This document shows, in pieces, positions 25,292-34,115 of a DNA stretch of 64,000 nucleotides. This DNA is from Granulicella rosea. Lineage in GTDB: Bacteria; Acidobacteriota; Terriglobia; Terriglobales; Acidobacteriaceae. Location: positions 310,001 to 374,000 of the forward strand of contig NZ_FZOU01000004.1 in assembly GCF_900188085.1 (NCBI RefSeq), written 5' to 3'. A program made the translations under genes and the position numbers. Numbering within the stretch: position 1 is the stretch's first letter; the number at the start of each line of letters is the position of its first letter. Below the pieces are notes generated by a model that did no database searches, was not told the origin of the DNA, and saw nothing but the letters and a program-made list of their open reading frames with translations.

Positions 25292-28200
25292 ATGGTGTGG
25301 AAGAAAATTACAGCTTTAGCGTCCCTGATTCTCGCATGCGTGTGCACGGTAAACGTGGCATCGGCACAGACGACGGCGTCTTCGCAGGTGAGTGTTGCGA
25401 GTGGACTTGGCAACGCAACCGGTGTCGCCGTCGATCAGTTCGGTAATCTTTATTACACCGACTCGGCGAACGGCCTTGTGCAGGAGCTTCCGGGCGCAAA
25501 CGGGTCCAATACGACGCTGGTGAGTGCCAGTCTCAACGGCGGCAGCCAAGTTGCCGTCGATAGCAGCTCGAACGTTTATGCTGCCTCCGGCGCTGCGGGC
25601 GTAGTCTACAAGTATGCGTATGCCAACGGTGCGTTGAACGCGAACACGCCGGTGTCGCTCGGTACTGGCCTGGGCAACATCACAGGCGTAGCGGTCGACC
25701 TTTCGGGGAACATCTATGCCGTGGACGCGACCAACAAGCAGGTCGTGAAGATCACTGCGACGGCGCAGACTGTATTGCTGAGCGGCCTGGTGGCGCCGAA
25801 GCAGATTGCGGTCGATACGCGTGGCGGCGTCTATGTCGCCGACTCCGGCGCGAATGCGATCGTCTACCTGCCGGCGGGAGGCACTTCGGTGAAGCTTGGC
25901 ACGGGTCTCAACGCGCCGAGCGGCGTGGCCGTCGATCCGGCGGGAAACCTCTATATCGCGGATACCAACAACGGAGTCATCAAAGAGATCGTTTATAGCG
26001 CCGGTCTGGCAAACACAGGCCAGACAACACTGCCTTTCACCCTTAGCGCGCCGACAAGCATCGCCGTCGATACGCGGGGCAGCCTGTATGTCGCCGGTGG
26101 AAGCAGCGTGCAGCATCTTTCTATCGGTGCAGCTTACTTCGGTCTTGTGCAGGTGAACCAGACCAGCGCGGTCCTTCCGGTCAACATCACTTTTACCAGC
26201 GCGCTTACGCCGGCGACGATCAAGGTGGTTACGACAGGCTTGACCGGGCTCGATTATCTGGACGCCGGAAGCGGCAGTTGCAAGGCGGGAACCGCGTACA
26301 GCGCAGGCAACTCCTGTACGATAGACGTCACCTTCACGCCACAGTTTCCAGGGCCGAGATATGGGGCTATCGTCTTCTACGATGCAAGTAACAAGGTCCT
26401 CGCGCGAACCTTTGTAGGTGGCGGCGGCCTGGGTCCTATGTTGACCTTCGATCCTGCCACGGCTACCACGGCCAGTGTTGCTCCCGCCACGGCTACCACG
26501 CCTCTTTATCCAAATCAGACCGTGACGAATCCCTATCCCACTCCGCTCGATCAGCCGCATGGCGGCCGCTTCGATGCGGCCGGCAATTTGTTCATCGCGG
26601 ACAGCCTCTCCGATCACATCATCGAGTTTCCGATCGATGGTTCTCAGCCGGTCATCGTGAATCCGGCAGCTTCCATGGACGACGTCGCTATCAATGGGGC
26701 CGGCGATCTGTTGATGCCGGCGGTCAGCGCGGGCACGGTCGTGATGGTCCCCTACGAGAACGGTACATGGAATGTCGCCGACATGGTTACATTAGCGAAG
26801 GGGTTCAGCAAGCCTAGAACCATCGCGGTCGACGTCGCCGGTTTCATTTTTCTGGGAGACGCAGGGAACAAGAAGCTGTACAAGATCAGTCCGGCCGGCG
26901 TATCTACGCAGATTCTGACCAGCATCGCAGCAAGCAACACAGGCGTAGCGGTCGATTTGTTTGGCAATTTGGCGGAGACGGACTCCAGTTCGACCGGGGA
27001 CACGGTCTGGTACGCTCCCGCCACCGGCGCGGCGCCCTACACGGTGGGCACCGGTTATAACTCGCCCTGGGGTCTTGCTTTCGACGCGTCGGGCAGTCTT
27101 TATGTGACGGATAACGGCCAGACCACAAACCTTCGTATTCCGAATGAAGGTGGGGTGCTCTCCACGGGCCATCAGCAGAAGGTTGGCGGGAATAAGAATT
27201 TCAGTCTGGCGATCGATCAGTATGGCAACATCGTGACCTTTCCGAATATCTCCACCGCACCGTCCGCTGGCTGGAACTTCAATACGATCTCGCGTTCAGC
27301 GCCTTCAGCGTTTTTTGCCGGTGCGACTGTGAATGCCTCCAACACAGGCGCCGCGCTCACAATTTCCAACACAGGCAACCAGACCCCTGCGTATAACGCC
27401 GGGCTCGTCAATCTTGGGGATGTCGACGACTTTCTGTTGAATGCAAACGTCACAGGCGAGCCCAGCTATATTCCGTCGTGCACGTTTCTCGACGCGCCGA
27501 TGCCGGGTCTCAACTGCTACCTCGGAGTTCAGCTCAGCAGCACAGCCCTGCCGGGAGTTCGCACTGAGGTATTGCAGCTTCCGACCCAATTGCGGTATAC
27601 GCCACAGGCGAAGTTGACTGCAACTCTGTCGGGTACGTCTCCCACACAATCCGCGGGCCTTGCAATTTCGGCTTCGCCGAGCGCGCCTCAGCCCACGCAG
27701 GCAATCACCGTCAAAGTAAGTGCTGCCTCGGCTGCCACAGGTGCGGTGACGCTGCTGGTTGATGGCGCGCTGACACAGACGCAGGAGCTGTCCTCCGGCA
27801 GCGCGAGTTTCGTGCTAAGCAGCGGGTTGAGCGCGGGCGCTCATATCCTGGGCGCGACTTACGCGGGCGACAGCAGCTATGCGCCCGTCGTCACCCCGGT
27901 TACGACTACCGTGACGGTCGCCGGCGCGGCTGCCACGCTCACGCTTTCAAGCAGCGCAAAAGACATCACTGCTGGACAAACACTTACCCTGATCGCGTCT
28001 GCCGGAGGCGTTACGGGGCTTCCTCTTCCTACCGGCAAGATCACGTTCCTCGACGGCGCGACCGTCCTGGGCGCGGGTACGCTTCAGAGCGGTGTCGCAG
28101 CTATCTCGGTATCGACTCTCGCCGTGGGCGCACATACGATCACCTTCACCTACCCCGGCGACACCGTGTATGCCAGCGGAACCTCTGCCCCGATGACAGT

Positions 28201-29644
28201 CACTGTGGGCACGTACACACCGACGAGCATCACGCTTTCGGTTGTGCCGGTGCAGCCGACCGTAGGTTACAGCTACGGCACGAAGGTTACGGCAACAGCC
28301 GTGGTCACAGCCGGTTCCGGCACACCGACGGGCTCGGTGCTGTTCAGTCTCGACGGCGTGGTGCAGATAGTGGCTCTCACGGGCAGCACCGCTACCCTGA
28401 CACTCAATCCGTCGGCGGGCCTGCATAGCCTGACGGCCAGCTACACTGGCGACGCCAACTTCGATGCAAGCGTCGCCTCTACCTCGTTTACTACATTGCA
28501 GGCGGCGACCAGCACGACGCTTAGTCTCTCGTCGACGAACGTTGCGGCTGGGAGCAACGTGGTCTTGAAATCGGTGGTGAGCTCTGCTGTGTCGCAGCCG
28601 ACTGGAACAGTCGTCTTCCGCAATGGCGTGGTCATCATCGGCACCGCGACGCTTGACGGCACCGGCACCGCGACGCTTACGACCTATAAACTTCCTGCCG
28701 GCTCCGACCTTATTCTGGCCAGTTACGAGGGAGACAGCAACAACCAGGCGAGCACGAGCTCCACCATCAAAGCCGTCGTGACGAGCAATGCGACTTCCGT
28801 GACCGTGAGTTCCAATCCGGTCATCGTGCTGTATGTGGCGACCTCGGGAGCGTCGGCGACGTTGACAGCCAACATCGCTTCGACGGCTCCGGCGGGAGTC
28901 GTTGCAACCATGGGAGGCAGTGTTACCTTCTCGGCGAACGGCGTCTTGCTCGGCACATCGTCGGTTGTCTCCGGCTCGGCGACGTATGCGTGGTCTAACC
29001 CGGCTCCGGGCGCCATTTATACGATCACGGCAGCGTACTCGGGAGATAACTATTACTCTCCTTCTTCGCAGAGCAGCTTTCGGATCTTTGTCGCGCCGTC
29101 GTCGGGAGTTTACCCCGGGGACTACACGGTCTCGATGAACCCGAACCCATTGGTAGTGACGGTGGGAACGCCGACAAAGGCTACGCTTTCGATCGTGACC
29201 ACCAGTTCTTACTTCGGCTACGTGCAGGCATCGTGCTCCAATCTCCCGGTATTTGCAGACTGCGAGATCGCGCCGAACCCAGTGACGCTGGATGGCACGA
29301 CCACGCCCCAGACGATGACCTTGACCGTCAATGCACAAGCCGGCTTCCAGGTATCCGGGCTGAGAAGGAAGGACGCGCTCATCCAGTTCAGCGCGTTGTT
29401 TCTCACACCGCTGTTATCGATGCTGGGCTTCGCGAGCTTCGGTCGCGGCAGACGTCTGCTTCGGAGCGCCGGCATGCGGGGTCTGCTCGGCATCGTGTTG
29501 CTCTGCATGTTCGGAGCGTCTCTGACAGCGTGCGGCAGTCATCTGCCGATCGCCACACCGCCAGGAACTTACACGGTGAACATCGTAACGACCGGCACGG
29601 GCGGCATCAACCATGTCACTCCTACTCAGATGACCTTCCAGTAA
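25292..29644 (+). CDS. Large secreted protein: NHL beta-propellers and Ig-like repeats
   Basis: About 1,450 residues from the ATG at 25292, nine bases after GGAG. After the signal peptide come repeated NHL units (GVAVDQFGNLYYTDSANG, GVAVDPAGNLYIADTNNG) in two blocks, about residues 30-290 and 420-680, separated by an ASH/HYDIN-like segment. At least five Big_3-type Ig repeats follow (PTGTVVFRNG, AGAHILGATYAGDSSYAP). Near the C-terminus are hydrophobic stretches and a lipobox-like LTACGS. NHL propellers bind proteins or glycans; the Ig repeats act as a stalk. It starts 57 bases after the receptor stop and is probably co-transcribed, as a cell-surface partner or adhesin. Confidence 0.85.
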   Translation: MVWKKITALASLILACVCTVNVASAQTTASSQVSVASGLGNATGVAVDQFGNLYYTDSANGLVQELPGANGSNTTLVSASLNGGSQVAVDSSSNVYAASGAAGVVYKYAYANGALNANTPVSLGTGLGNITGVAVDLSGNIYAVDATNKQVVKITATAQTVLLSGLVAPKQIAVDTRGGVYVADSGANAIVYLPAGGTSVKLGTGLNAPSGVAVDPAGNLYIADTNNGVIKEIVYSAGLANTGQTTLPFTLSAPTSIAVDTRGSLYVAGGSSVQHLSIGAAYFGLVQVNQTSAVLPVNITFTSALTPATIKVVTTGLTGLDYLDAGSGSCKAGTAYSAGNSCTIDVTFTPQFPGPRYGAIVFYDASNKVLARTFVGGGGLGPMLTFDPATATTASVAPATATTPLYPNQTVTNPYPTPLDQPHGGRFDAAGNLFIADSLSDHIIEFPIDGSQPVIVNPAASMDDVAINGAGDLLMPAVSAGTVVMVPYENGTWNVADMVTLAKGFSKPRTIAVDVAGFIFLGDAGNKKLYKISPAGVSTQILTSIAASNTGVAVDLFGNLAETDSSSTGDTVWYAPATGAAPYTVGTGYNSPWGLAFDASGSLYVTDNGQTTNLRIPNEGGVLSTGHQQKVGGNKNFSLAIDQYGNIVTFPNISTAPSAGWNFNTISRSAPSAFFAGATVNASNTGAALTISNTGNQTPAYNAGLVNLGDVDDFLLNANVTGEPSYIPSCTFLDAPMPGLNCYLGVQLSSTALPGVRTEVLQLPTQLRYTPQAKLTATLSGTSPTQSAGLAISASPSAPQPTQAITVKVSAASAATGAVTLLVDGALTQTQELSSGSASFVLSSGLSAGAHILGATYAGDSSYAPVVTPVTTTVTVAGAAATLTLSSSAKDITAGQTLTLIASAGGVTGLPLPTGKITFLDGATVLGAGTLQSGVAAISVSTLAVGAHTITFTYPGDTVYASGTSAPMTVTVGTYTPTSITLSVVPVQPTVGYSYGTKVTATAVVTAGSGTPTGSVLFSLDGVVQIVALTGSTATLTLNPSAGLHSLTASYTGDANFDASVASTSFTTLQAATSTTLSLSSTNVAAGSNVVLKSVVSSAVSQPTGTVVFRNGVVIIGTATLDGTGTATLTTYKLPAGSDLILASYEGDSNNQASTSSTIKAVVTSNATSVTVSSNPVIVLYVATSGASATLTANIASTAPAGVVATMGGSVTFSANGVLLGTSSVVSGSATYAWSNPAPGAIYTITAAYSGDNYYSPSSQSSFRIFVAPSSGVYPGDYTVSMNPNPLVVTVGTPTKATLSIVTTSSYFGYVQASCSNLPVFADCEIAPNPVTLDGTTTPQTMTLTVNAQAGFQVSGLRRKDALIQFSALFLTPLLSMLGFASFGRGRRLLRSAGMRGLLGIVLLCMFGASLTACGSHLPIATPPGTYTVNIVTTGTGGINHVTPTQMTFQ

Positions 29645-29649
29645 GGTCG

Positions 29650-29683
29650 CACGAGGAGGGAGCCCTGGCAGCCCCTCCTCGTG
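29650..29683 (+). terminator. Stem-loop after the NHL/Ig gene
   Basis: CACGAGGAGGG pairs perfectly with CCCTCCTCGTG (11 bp). There is no T-tract, so it may be a processing or mRNA-stabilising structure rather than a terminator. Confidence 0.5.
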
Positions 29684-29711
29684 ACTCACACATTCGGAGG
29701 CATTCATCTTC

Positions 29712-31289
29712 ATGGTCATCACTTCCAGGGGCATCGTGGTTGCGATGCGCACGCCTTTTTTCATCATCGTATGCAGTCTCCTATGCGGCCCGATGATCTC
29801 GGGCCGCATTGCGTATGCGCAGACCGAACCCGCGACCGAAGAGCCCTATCGTCTGCGTACGACCGTTCGCACGGTCGTGCTGGACGTCGTCGTGACGGAT
29901 GCCAAAGGCAGGACGGTCGACAACCTGAAGAAGGAAGACTTCACCCTTCTTGAGGATCTCTTGCCACAGCGCATCACCAGTTTCGAAAGGCCCGAAGCTC
30001 ATGTCATGCCCTCGCCAGGAAAGCTGTTGGTACAGTCGACGGCCGACCTGCCGAAGGTTGCGGGAGCACCGGTCACCATGCTTGTGCTGGATGAACTGAA
30101 TTCGAACTTTGAGGACATGGCCTACGCAAGGAATCGTATGGAGAAGTACCTCAATGCGCAGGGGCCCGTCCTGGCGCAGCCAACGACGCTGCTGGCGGCA
30201 ACCAATACCGCATTCGAGGTGATCCGCGACTTTACCCAGGATCGTGCCGCGATCCTAGCGGCGCTGCATAAGCATCAGCCGGACTTTCCCTGGAAGATCA
30301 TGCGTGGCGGCAATAATAGCGAGATCGCCTTCGAGCGTCTGAGTCAGTCCCTTGCGTCGCTGCTTCAGATGACGCAGGCGACACGCGGAACACCGGGCAG
30401 GAAGACCGTCATCTGGGTCGGCAAAGGGTTTCCGGGCGTCGACGTGACCAAACTGGATGCGGACTCCGAGACGAAGATTCAGAATGCTATGAAGTCTCTT
30501 ACGCAGTCGTTGCTGAAGGCGAGAATCACCCTTTACACTATCGATCCCGAGTCGAGCCTGACGAGTCTCCCAACGCTCTCCGACGATCTCGACAACTTCG
30601 TAAGCCAGAACAATGGCCAGCCCTTTGCGGATGAAATCAACTTCTCGACGCTTGCGCCCGCTACCGGCGGCACGGCACTCTTCTCACGCAACGACATCGA
30701 TGCCGAGTTATCGGAGCAGGTTACCCAGGGTTCGCATTACTACACCCTGAGCTACACACCCACGGACCTTAGTCTGGACCCCGATAAGTATCGCCGCATT
30801 CATATCAAACTGTCGACGCCCGGCCTGACAGCGACCACGCGCAACGGCTACTATGCCATGCCCGACGTGGACCCGGCGAAGGAGATCGCCGCGAAGAAGC
30901 CCGTCGAGCAGAAAGCACAACTGGAGGCGGAGATGGGAAAGGCCGCACTCAGCCAGATCGTTTATAACGGCCTGAATGTCACGCTCGATAAGGCGGACAA
31001 AGGTTTTAAATTAGGTGTGCCGGCATCGGAGTTGCGTTGGATGACGACCTCTGCCGGTAAGTCGAGGGCGGAGATCACTGTGATGCTGGTAGCGTTCTCT
31101 CGCAAGGGAAAGGCAGTCGCTCACAGCTCCGACGAGCTTTCAGCCGAAGCGGCAGGGCAGATGCAGGGGAGCGATCAGAAGGCTCTGTTTCTATTGTCTC
31201 CTCTCGACGCGCAGGGAGCAACTCGATATCGCGTGGTTGTTCGCGACGCGGAGACCGGCAAGATCGGAACCGCAGATATGACCCAGTAA
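29712..31289 (+). CDS. Secreted VWFA-related Acidobacterial-domain protein
   Basis: 525 residues with a signal peptide (FIIVCSLLCGPMISGRIAYA). The VWFA-related Acidobacterial domain (TIGR03436 type) follows: RTTVRTVVLDVVVTDAKG, LKKEDFTLLED, MLVLDELNSNFEDMAYARN in place of a classical DxSxS metal site, RKTVIWVGKGFPG and HYYTLSYTPTD. The C-terminal 150 residues form a beta-rich extension. A protein-binding role outside the cytoplasm is likely. GGAGG precedes the chosen ATG by about 11 bases. It is the last gene of the receptor, NHL, VWFA run. Confidence 0.87.
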   Translation: MVITSRGIVVAMRTPFFIIVCSLLCGPMISGRIAYAQTEPATEEPYRLRTTVRTVVLDVVVTDAKGRTVDNLKKEDFTLLEDLLPQRITSFERPEAHVMPSPGKLLVQSTADLPKVAGAPVTMLVLDELNSNFEDMAYARNRMEKYLNAQGPVLAQPTTLLAATNTAFEVIRDFTQDRAAILAALHKHQPDFPWKIMRGGNNSEIAFERLSQSLASLLQMTQATRGTPGRKTVIWVGKGFPGVDVTKLDADSETKIQNAMKSLTQSLLKARITLYTIDPESSLTSLPTLSDDLDNFVSQNNGQPFADEINFSTLAPATGGTALFSRNDIDAELSEQVTQGSHYYTLSYTPTDLSLDPDKYRRIHIKLSTPGLTATTRNGYYAMPDVDPAKEIAAKKPVEQKAQLEAEMGKAALSQIVYNGLNVTLDKADKGFKLGVPASELRWMTTSAGKSRAEITVMLVAFSRKGKAVAHSSDELSAEAAGQMQGSDQKALFLLSPLDAQGATRYRVVVRDAETGKIGTADMTQ

Positions 31290-31306
31290 AGCTTGGGCCG
31301 CTTTGA

Positions 31307-31349
31307 AAGGGCAAGACCGCGTGTTCGACATGCGGCATTGCCCTTATTT
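31307..31349. terminator. Bidirectional terminator between convergent genes
   Basis: AAGGGCAA (31307-31314) pairs with TTGCCCTT (31338-31345), with inner CCGC/GCGG, followed by ATTTT on the plus strand. The 3' arm includes part of the stop codon of the leftward PL4 gene. Confidence 0.75.
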
Positions 31350-34115
31350 TCCGTTGTTGGCCGCTGAATCGTCGGCGGTTATGGATTGCGAGCCGTAGAG
31401 CCAGTCGTAGTCGTGCCAGTTGGTGACGGCAGGGCTTGCGGATGTGCTGGTGATCTCGAAGCGCAACGCGTCCGGCTGCACGCCCTGTGGCTGGCTCACA
31501 CCAAGTGTCAGCACATTGTCCGCGCCGGCCGCGCTGAGTTGCGATGCATCCCACTGGAACGCGACCCATTGATATGTCCCCGAAAGGCCGCTGCGTATGC
31601 CTGCGTCGCTTGCGTTGTGAAGCCGCCATGTGAGTGCGTGGCCGTTGAGAGTGGCGACGACGCTTGCCTCGGCTGAGGCGAGCCCGAGCGACAGTACGGC
31701 ATACCTGCCCTGCGCCAGTTGTGCAGCAGTTGAGGTGAAGTGAATCATGACTGCGGGCACCGAAGCCGTTACGTTCGACACATACGACGGAAGGGCATAC
31801 TGGTATCCATCGGAGGTGGTATCAGCCGCGTTGTACACCCCAGCGTAGAGGCCAGGATCGAATGTCTGCCACCAGGTGTAGTTGATCTTGTTGAGGTCGT
31901 TGGTTGCAGGTGTGCTTCCGACCGCGGTCGCGTAATAGATCTCCTGTCCTTTGGTGCTGGCAAAGTCGGCCCAGTAGTTGTAGGCGCCCCAGTAGTTTTT
32001 GAGGTCGCTGCCATCTGTGTCGTGACCGTGCAGAAACTCATGGGCAGAGCGATCCGGCGTGCCGATGGTCCAGACCGGTGGCGCAGTGCCGAAGTTCTCG
32101 GGAGTGAAGGTCAGCCCTGCAGGCGTGGTCGTGACGTTCGCAACGACCTGGACTCCATCTAGCCGAAGCTCACCCCACTGCCCGAGCACATAGGAGGAAA
32201 GTCGATAGGTTCCCGGGATAACGCCGACGAGGGGTTGATTGCCTGCAGCGTTGTCGTTCACCCAATACTGATAGCCGTTGCTTGAGTATTGGAAGTTTTC
32301 GTTCGGATCGCTGAGTACGGTCCACCCAGCATAGGGCGTGGCTGAGCCTCCCCCCTGAATCGCCGCAGCGACTGAACCTCGGGCTGTGGAGGCGGCGTAT
32401 CCCACATCCTGCAGGGCGCTGTCGGCGTCGTAGAGTTGATCGAAGTACGGCTCGAATTTTGCGGCCTCTGCGTACAAGGATGCCCCGGTGGGGTTCGCGC
32501 TGCTGAGAGCATTGAAGTGAAAATAATAGGGACCGAAGAGCCGGCTCGAATCGACGCCCTGGGGCGGAGTGTAGCTGAGGTTGTTGTCGAGGTGTCCGGA
32601 GAAGGCCTCCATCATCAAGAGATTGCCCGTGAAGAATAGATCCTGCTTCGTGGGTCCGCCGGAGAGCGTCTCACTGCGCGGAACCAGCAACCAGGCGCCA
32701 TACTGTGAGCCGTAGATGCCATGCTCGCGATGCAGATATTCGTAGCCCGCGTGATCGTACTTGGTGTAGAACTGCCGCCTGAAGCCCGCGGGAAGGGTAA
32801 GCCCATGAAGGTCCACCGTTGCGTCCTGCACCGCGCGGCCGGGGTCGTCAAGTCCCGGAAGAGTGGGCGAGTAGAGTGGAACGTCGAGCACGCCGATGTT
32901 GCCCAAGCTGCCGTTGACGGTGTAGGTCTCGGTGAAGAGCGTCTTGCTGACGCGAAAGACATACTGCCATTGGCCTAGCCCTCCCGCAATGTCCGAGGCG
33001 CTGTGAGCGACGGAGGAGAAGACGTGAAAGCCTGTATCGTTGGCGCTGACGATGAAGTGCTTTGTAGAGGTGAAGGCGTTTGCGGAGTTCGACTGGGTTG
33101 TGATCCACCAGTCGATATAGGATCCGGTCTGGACGTAGCCCGAGGTCGTCGTTCCGGAGCCGGTTCCGGTGTTGTCCATGTAGAGCCCGTCGGGTTGTCC
33201 ATATTGGGTTGTCGTGGTGTCGACGAGTTCGTCTGAATAACCGGTAAGATGCACGCTGAAGATGCGACCGGTCGTGGAGTTCCAATCGAGCTTCACTGCT
33301 CCCGTCGTGATGACCCAGTCGTTGGCGTTCGAGGTGTTGATCGAAAGCGTTCCGGCGCCTGTGCCACTGATCGGGATGACCTTCACAGGCACGTTGGCGT
33401 TCGTGCTGATGGTGAGCGAAGACGTATAGGACGTCGAGAGGAAAGGCGTGAAGACAACCGATACGGTACAGCTTGCGTTGATAGCCAGGGAGCTGCCGCA
33501 GGTCATGGAAGAGATGGTGAAGTTCGCGGGACTCGTGGAGGGTAGGGCAATGCCTGCGATCGTAAGTGTCTGGCCGCCGGTGTTGGTCAGCGTGAGTGTC
33601 TGCGCCACACTGGTGGATTGGGCCGGCTGGGTGAAGCTGAGAGTCTGGGCGCTTAAGCCGAGTGACGGAGGAGGAGTTACAGCAGTCCCGCTAAGCGCTA
33701 CGGTTTGCGGCGAGATGCCGGCGTTGTCCGCGATATTCAGCGTGGCAGCGTAAGCGCCCGCAAGCACGGGCGTGAAGGCAACTGAGACGACGCACGTAGA
33801 GCCGACCGCCAGTTGAGTCCCACATGTCGTACTCACGGAGTAACTGGACGCGGCCGATCCCGCGATGGTAAAGCCTGCAAAGTTGAGGGGCGCGGTTCCG
33901 CTGTTGCCAATGGTCACGGCTTGCGTGGCAGTCGATCCGGTCAGGACATTGCTGTAGGCAAGGCTGGCGGCGCTGATGGAGATAACAGGTGCCGTGGTCA
34001 TGGGAGGAGCTGATGCTGTCGATCCTTTACCGCAACCGGAAGACACCGCGATCAGGATGAACGAGAAGAGATACAGAGCCGAGTGGCGGGTGGTCGATAG
34101 GTTCCTACGGTTCAT
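31344..34115 (-). CDS. Lipoprotein rhamnogalacturonan lyase (PL4) with ASH domains
   Basis: 923 residues. A lipoprotein signal with lipobox SSGC (Cys about 28) is followed by two ASH/HYDIN-like Ig domains (SISAASLAYSNVLTGSTATQ, LSAQTLSFTQPAQSTSV) to about residue 255. A PL4-type catalytic region starts at NDWVITTGAVKLDWNSTTG and includes YDHAGYEYLHREHGIYGSQY. An FnIII-like segment follows (GSATPYAGWTVLSDPNENF), then a C-terminal CBM-like lyase domain (PVWTIGTPDRSAHEFLHG, and DWLYGSQSI near the end). PL4 enzymes cleave the rhamnogalacturonan I backbone by beta-elimination. The gene overlaps the upstream PL4 gene in ATGA form, so the two are coupled. The protein is probably anchored in the outer membrane. 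Confidence 0.85.
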   Translation of the reverse strand: MNRRNLSTTRHSALYLFSFILIAVSSGCGKGSTASAPPMTTAPVISISAASLAYSNVLTGSTATQAVTIGNSGTAPLNFAGFTIAGSAASSYSVSTTCGTQLAVGSTCVVSVAFTPVLAGAYAATLNIADNAGISPQTVALSGTAVTPPPSLGLSAQTLSFTQPAQSTSVAQTLTLTNTGGQTLTIAGIALPSTSPANFTISSMTCGSSLAINASCTVSVVFTPFLSTSYTSSLTISTNANVPVKVIPISGTGAGTLSINTSNANDWVITTGAVKLDWNSTTGRIFSVHLTGYSDELVDTTTTQYGQPDGLYMDNTGTGSGTTTSGYVQTGSYIDWWITTQSNSANAFTSTKHFIVSANDTGFHVFSSVAHSASDIAGGLGQWQYVFRVSKTLFTETYTVNGSLGNIGVLDVPLYSPTLPGLDDPGRAVQDATVDLHGLTLPAGFRRQFYTKYDHAGYEYLHREHGIYGSQYGAWLLVPRSETLSGGPTKQDLFFTGNLLMMEAFSGHLDNNLSYTPPQGVDSSRLFGPYYFHFNALSSANPTGASLYAEAAKFEPYFDQLYDADSALQDVGYAASTARGSVAAAIQGGGSATPYAGWTVLSDPNENFQYSSNGYQYWVNDNAAGNQPLVGVIPGTYRLSSYVLGQWGELRLDGVQVVANVTTTPAGLTFTPENFGTAPPVWTIGTPDRSAHEFLHGHDTDGSDLKNYWGAYNYWADFASTKGQEIYYATAVGSTPATNDLNKINYTWWQTFDPGLYAGVYNAADTTSDGYQYALPSYVSNVTASVPAVMIHFTSTAAQLAQGRYAVLSLGLASAEASVVATLNGHALTWRLHNASDAGIRSGLSGTYQWVAFQWDASQLSAAGADNVLTLGVSQPQGVQPDALRFEITSTSASPAVTNWHDYDWLYGSQSITADDSAANNGK

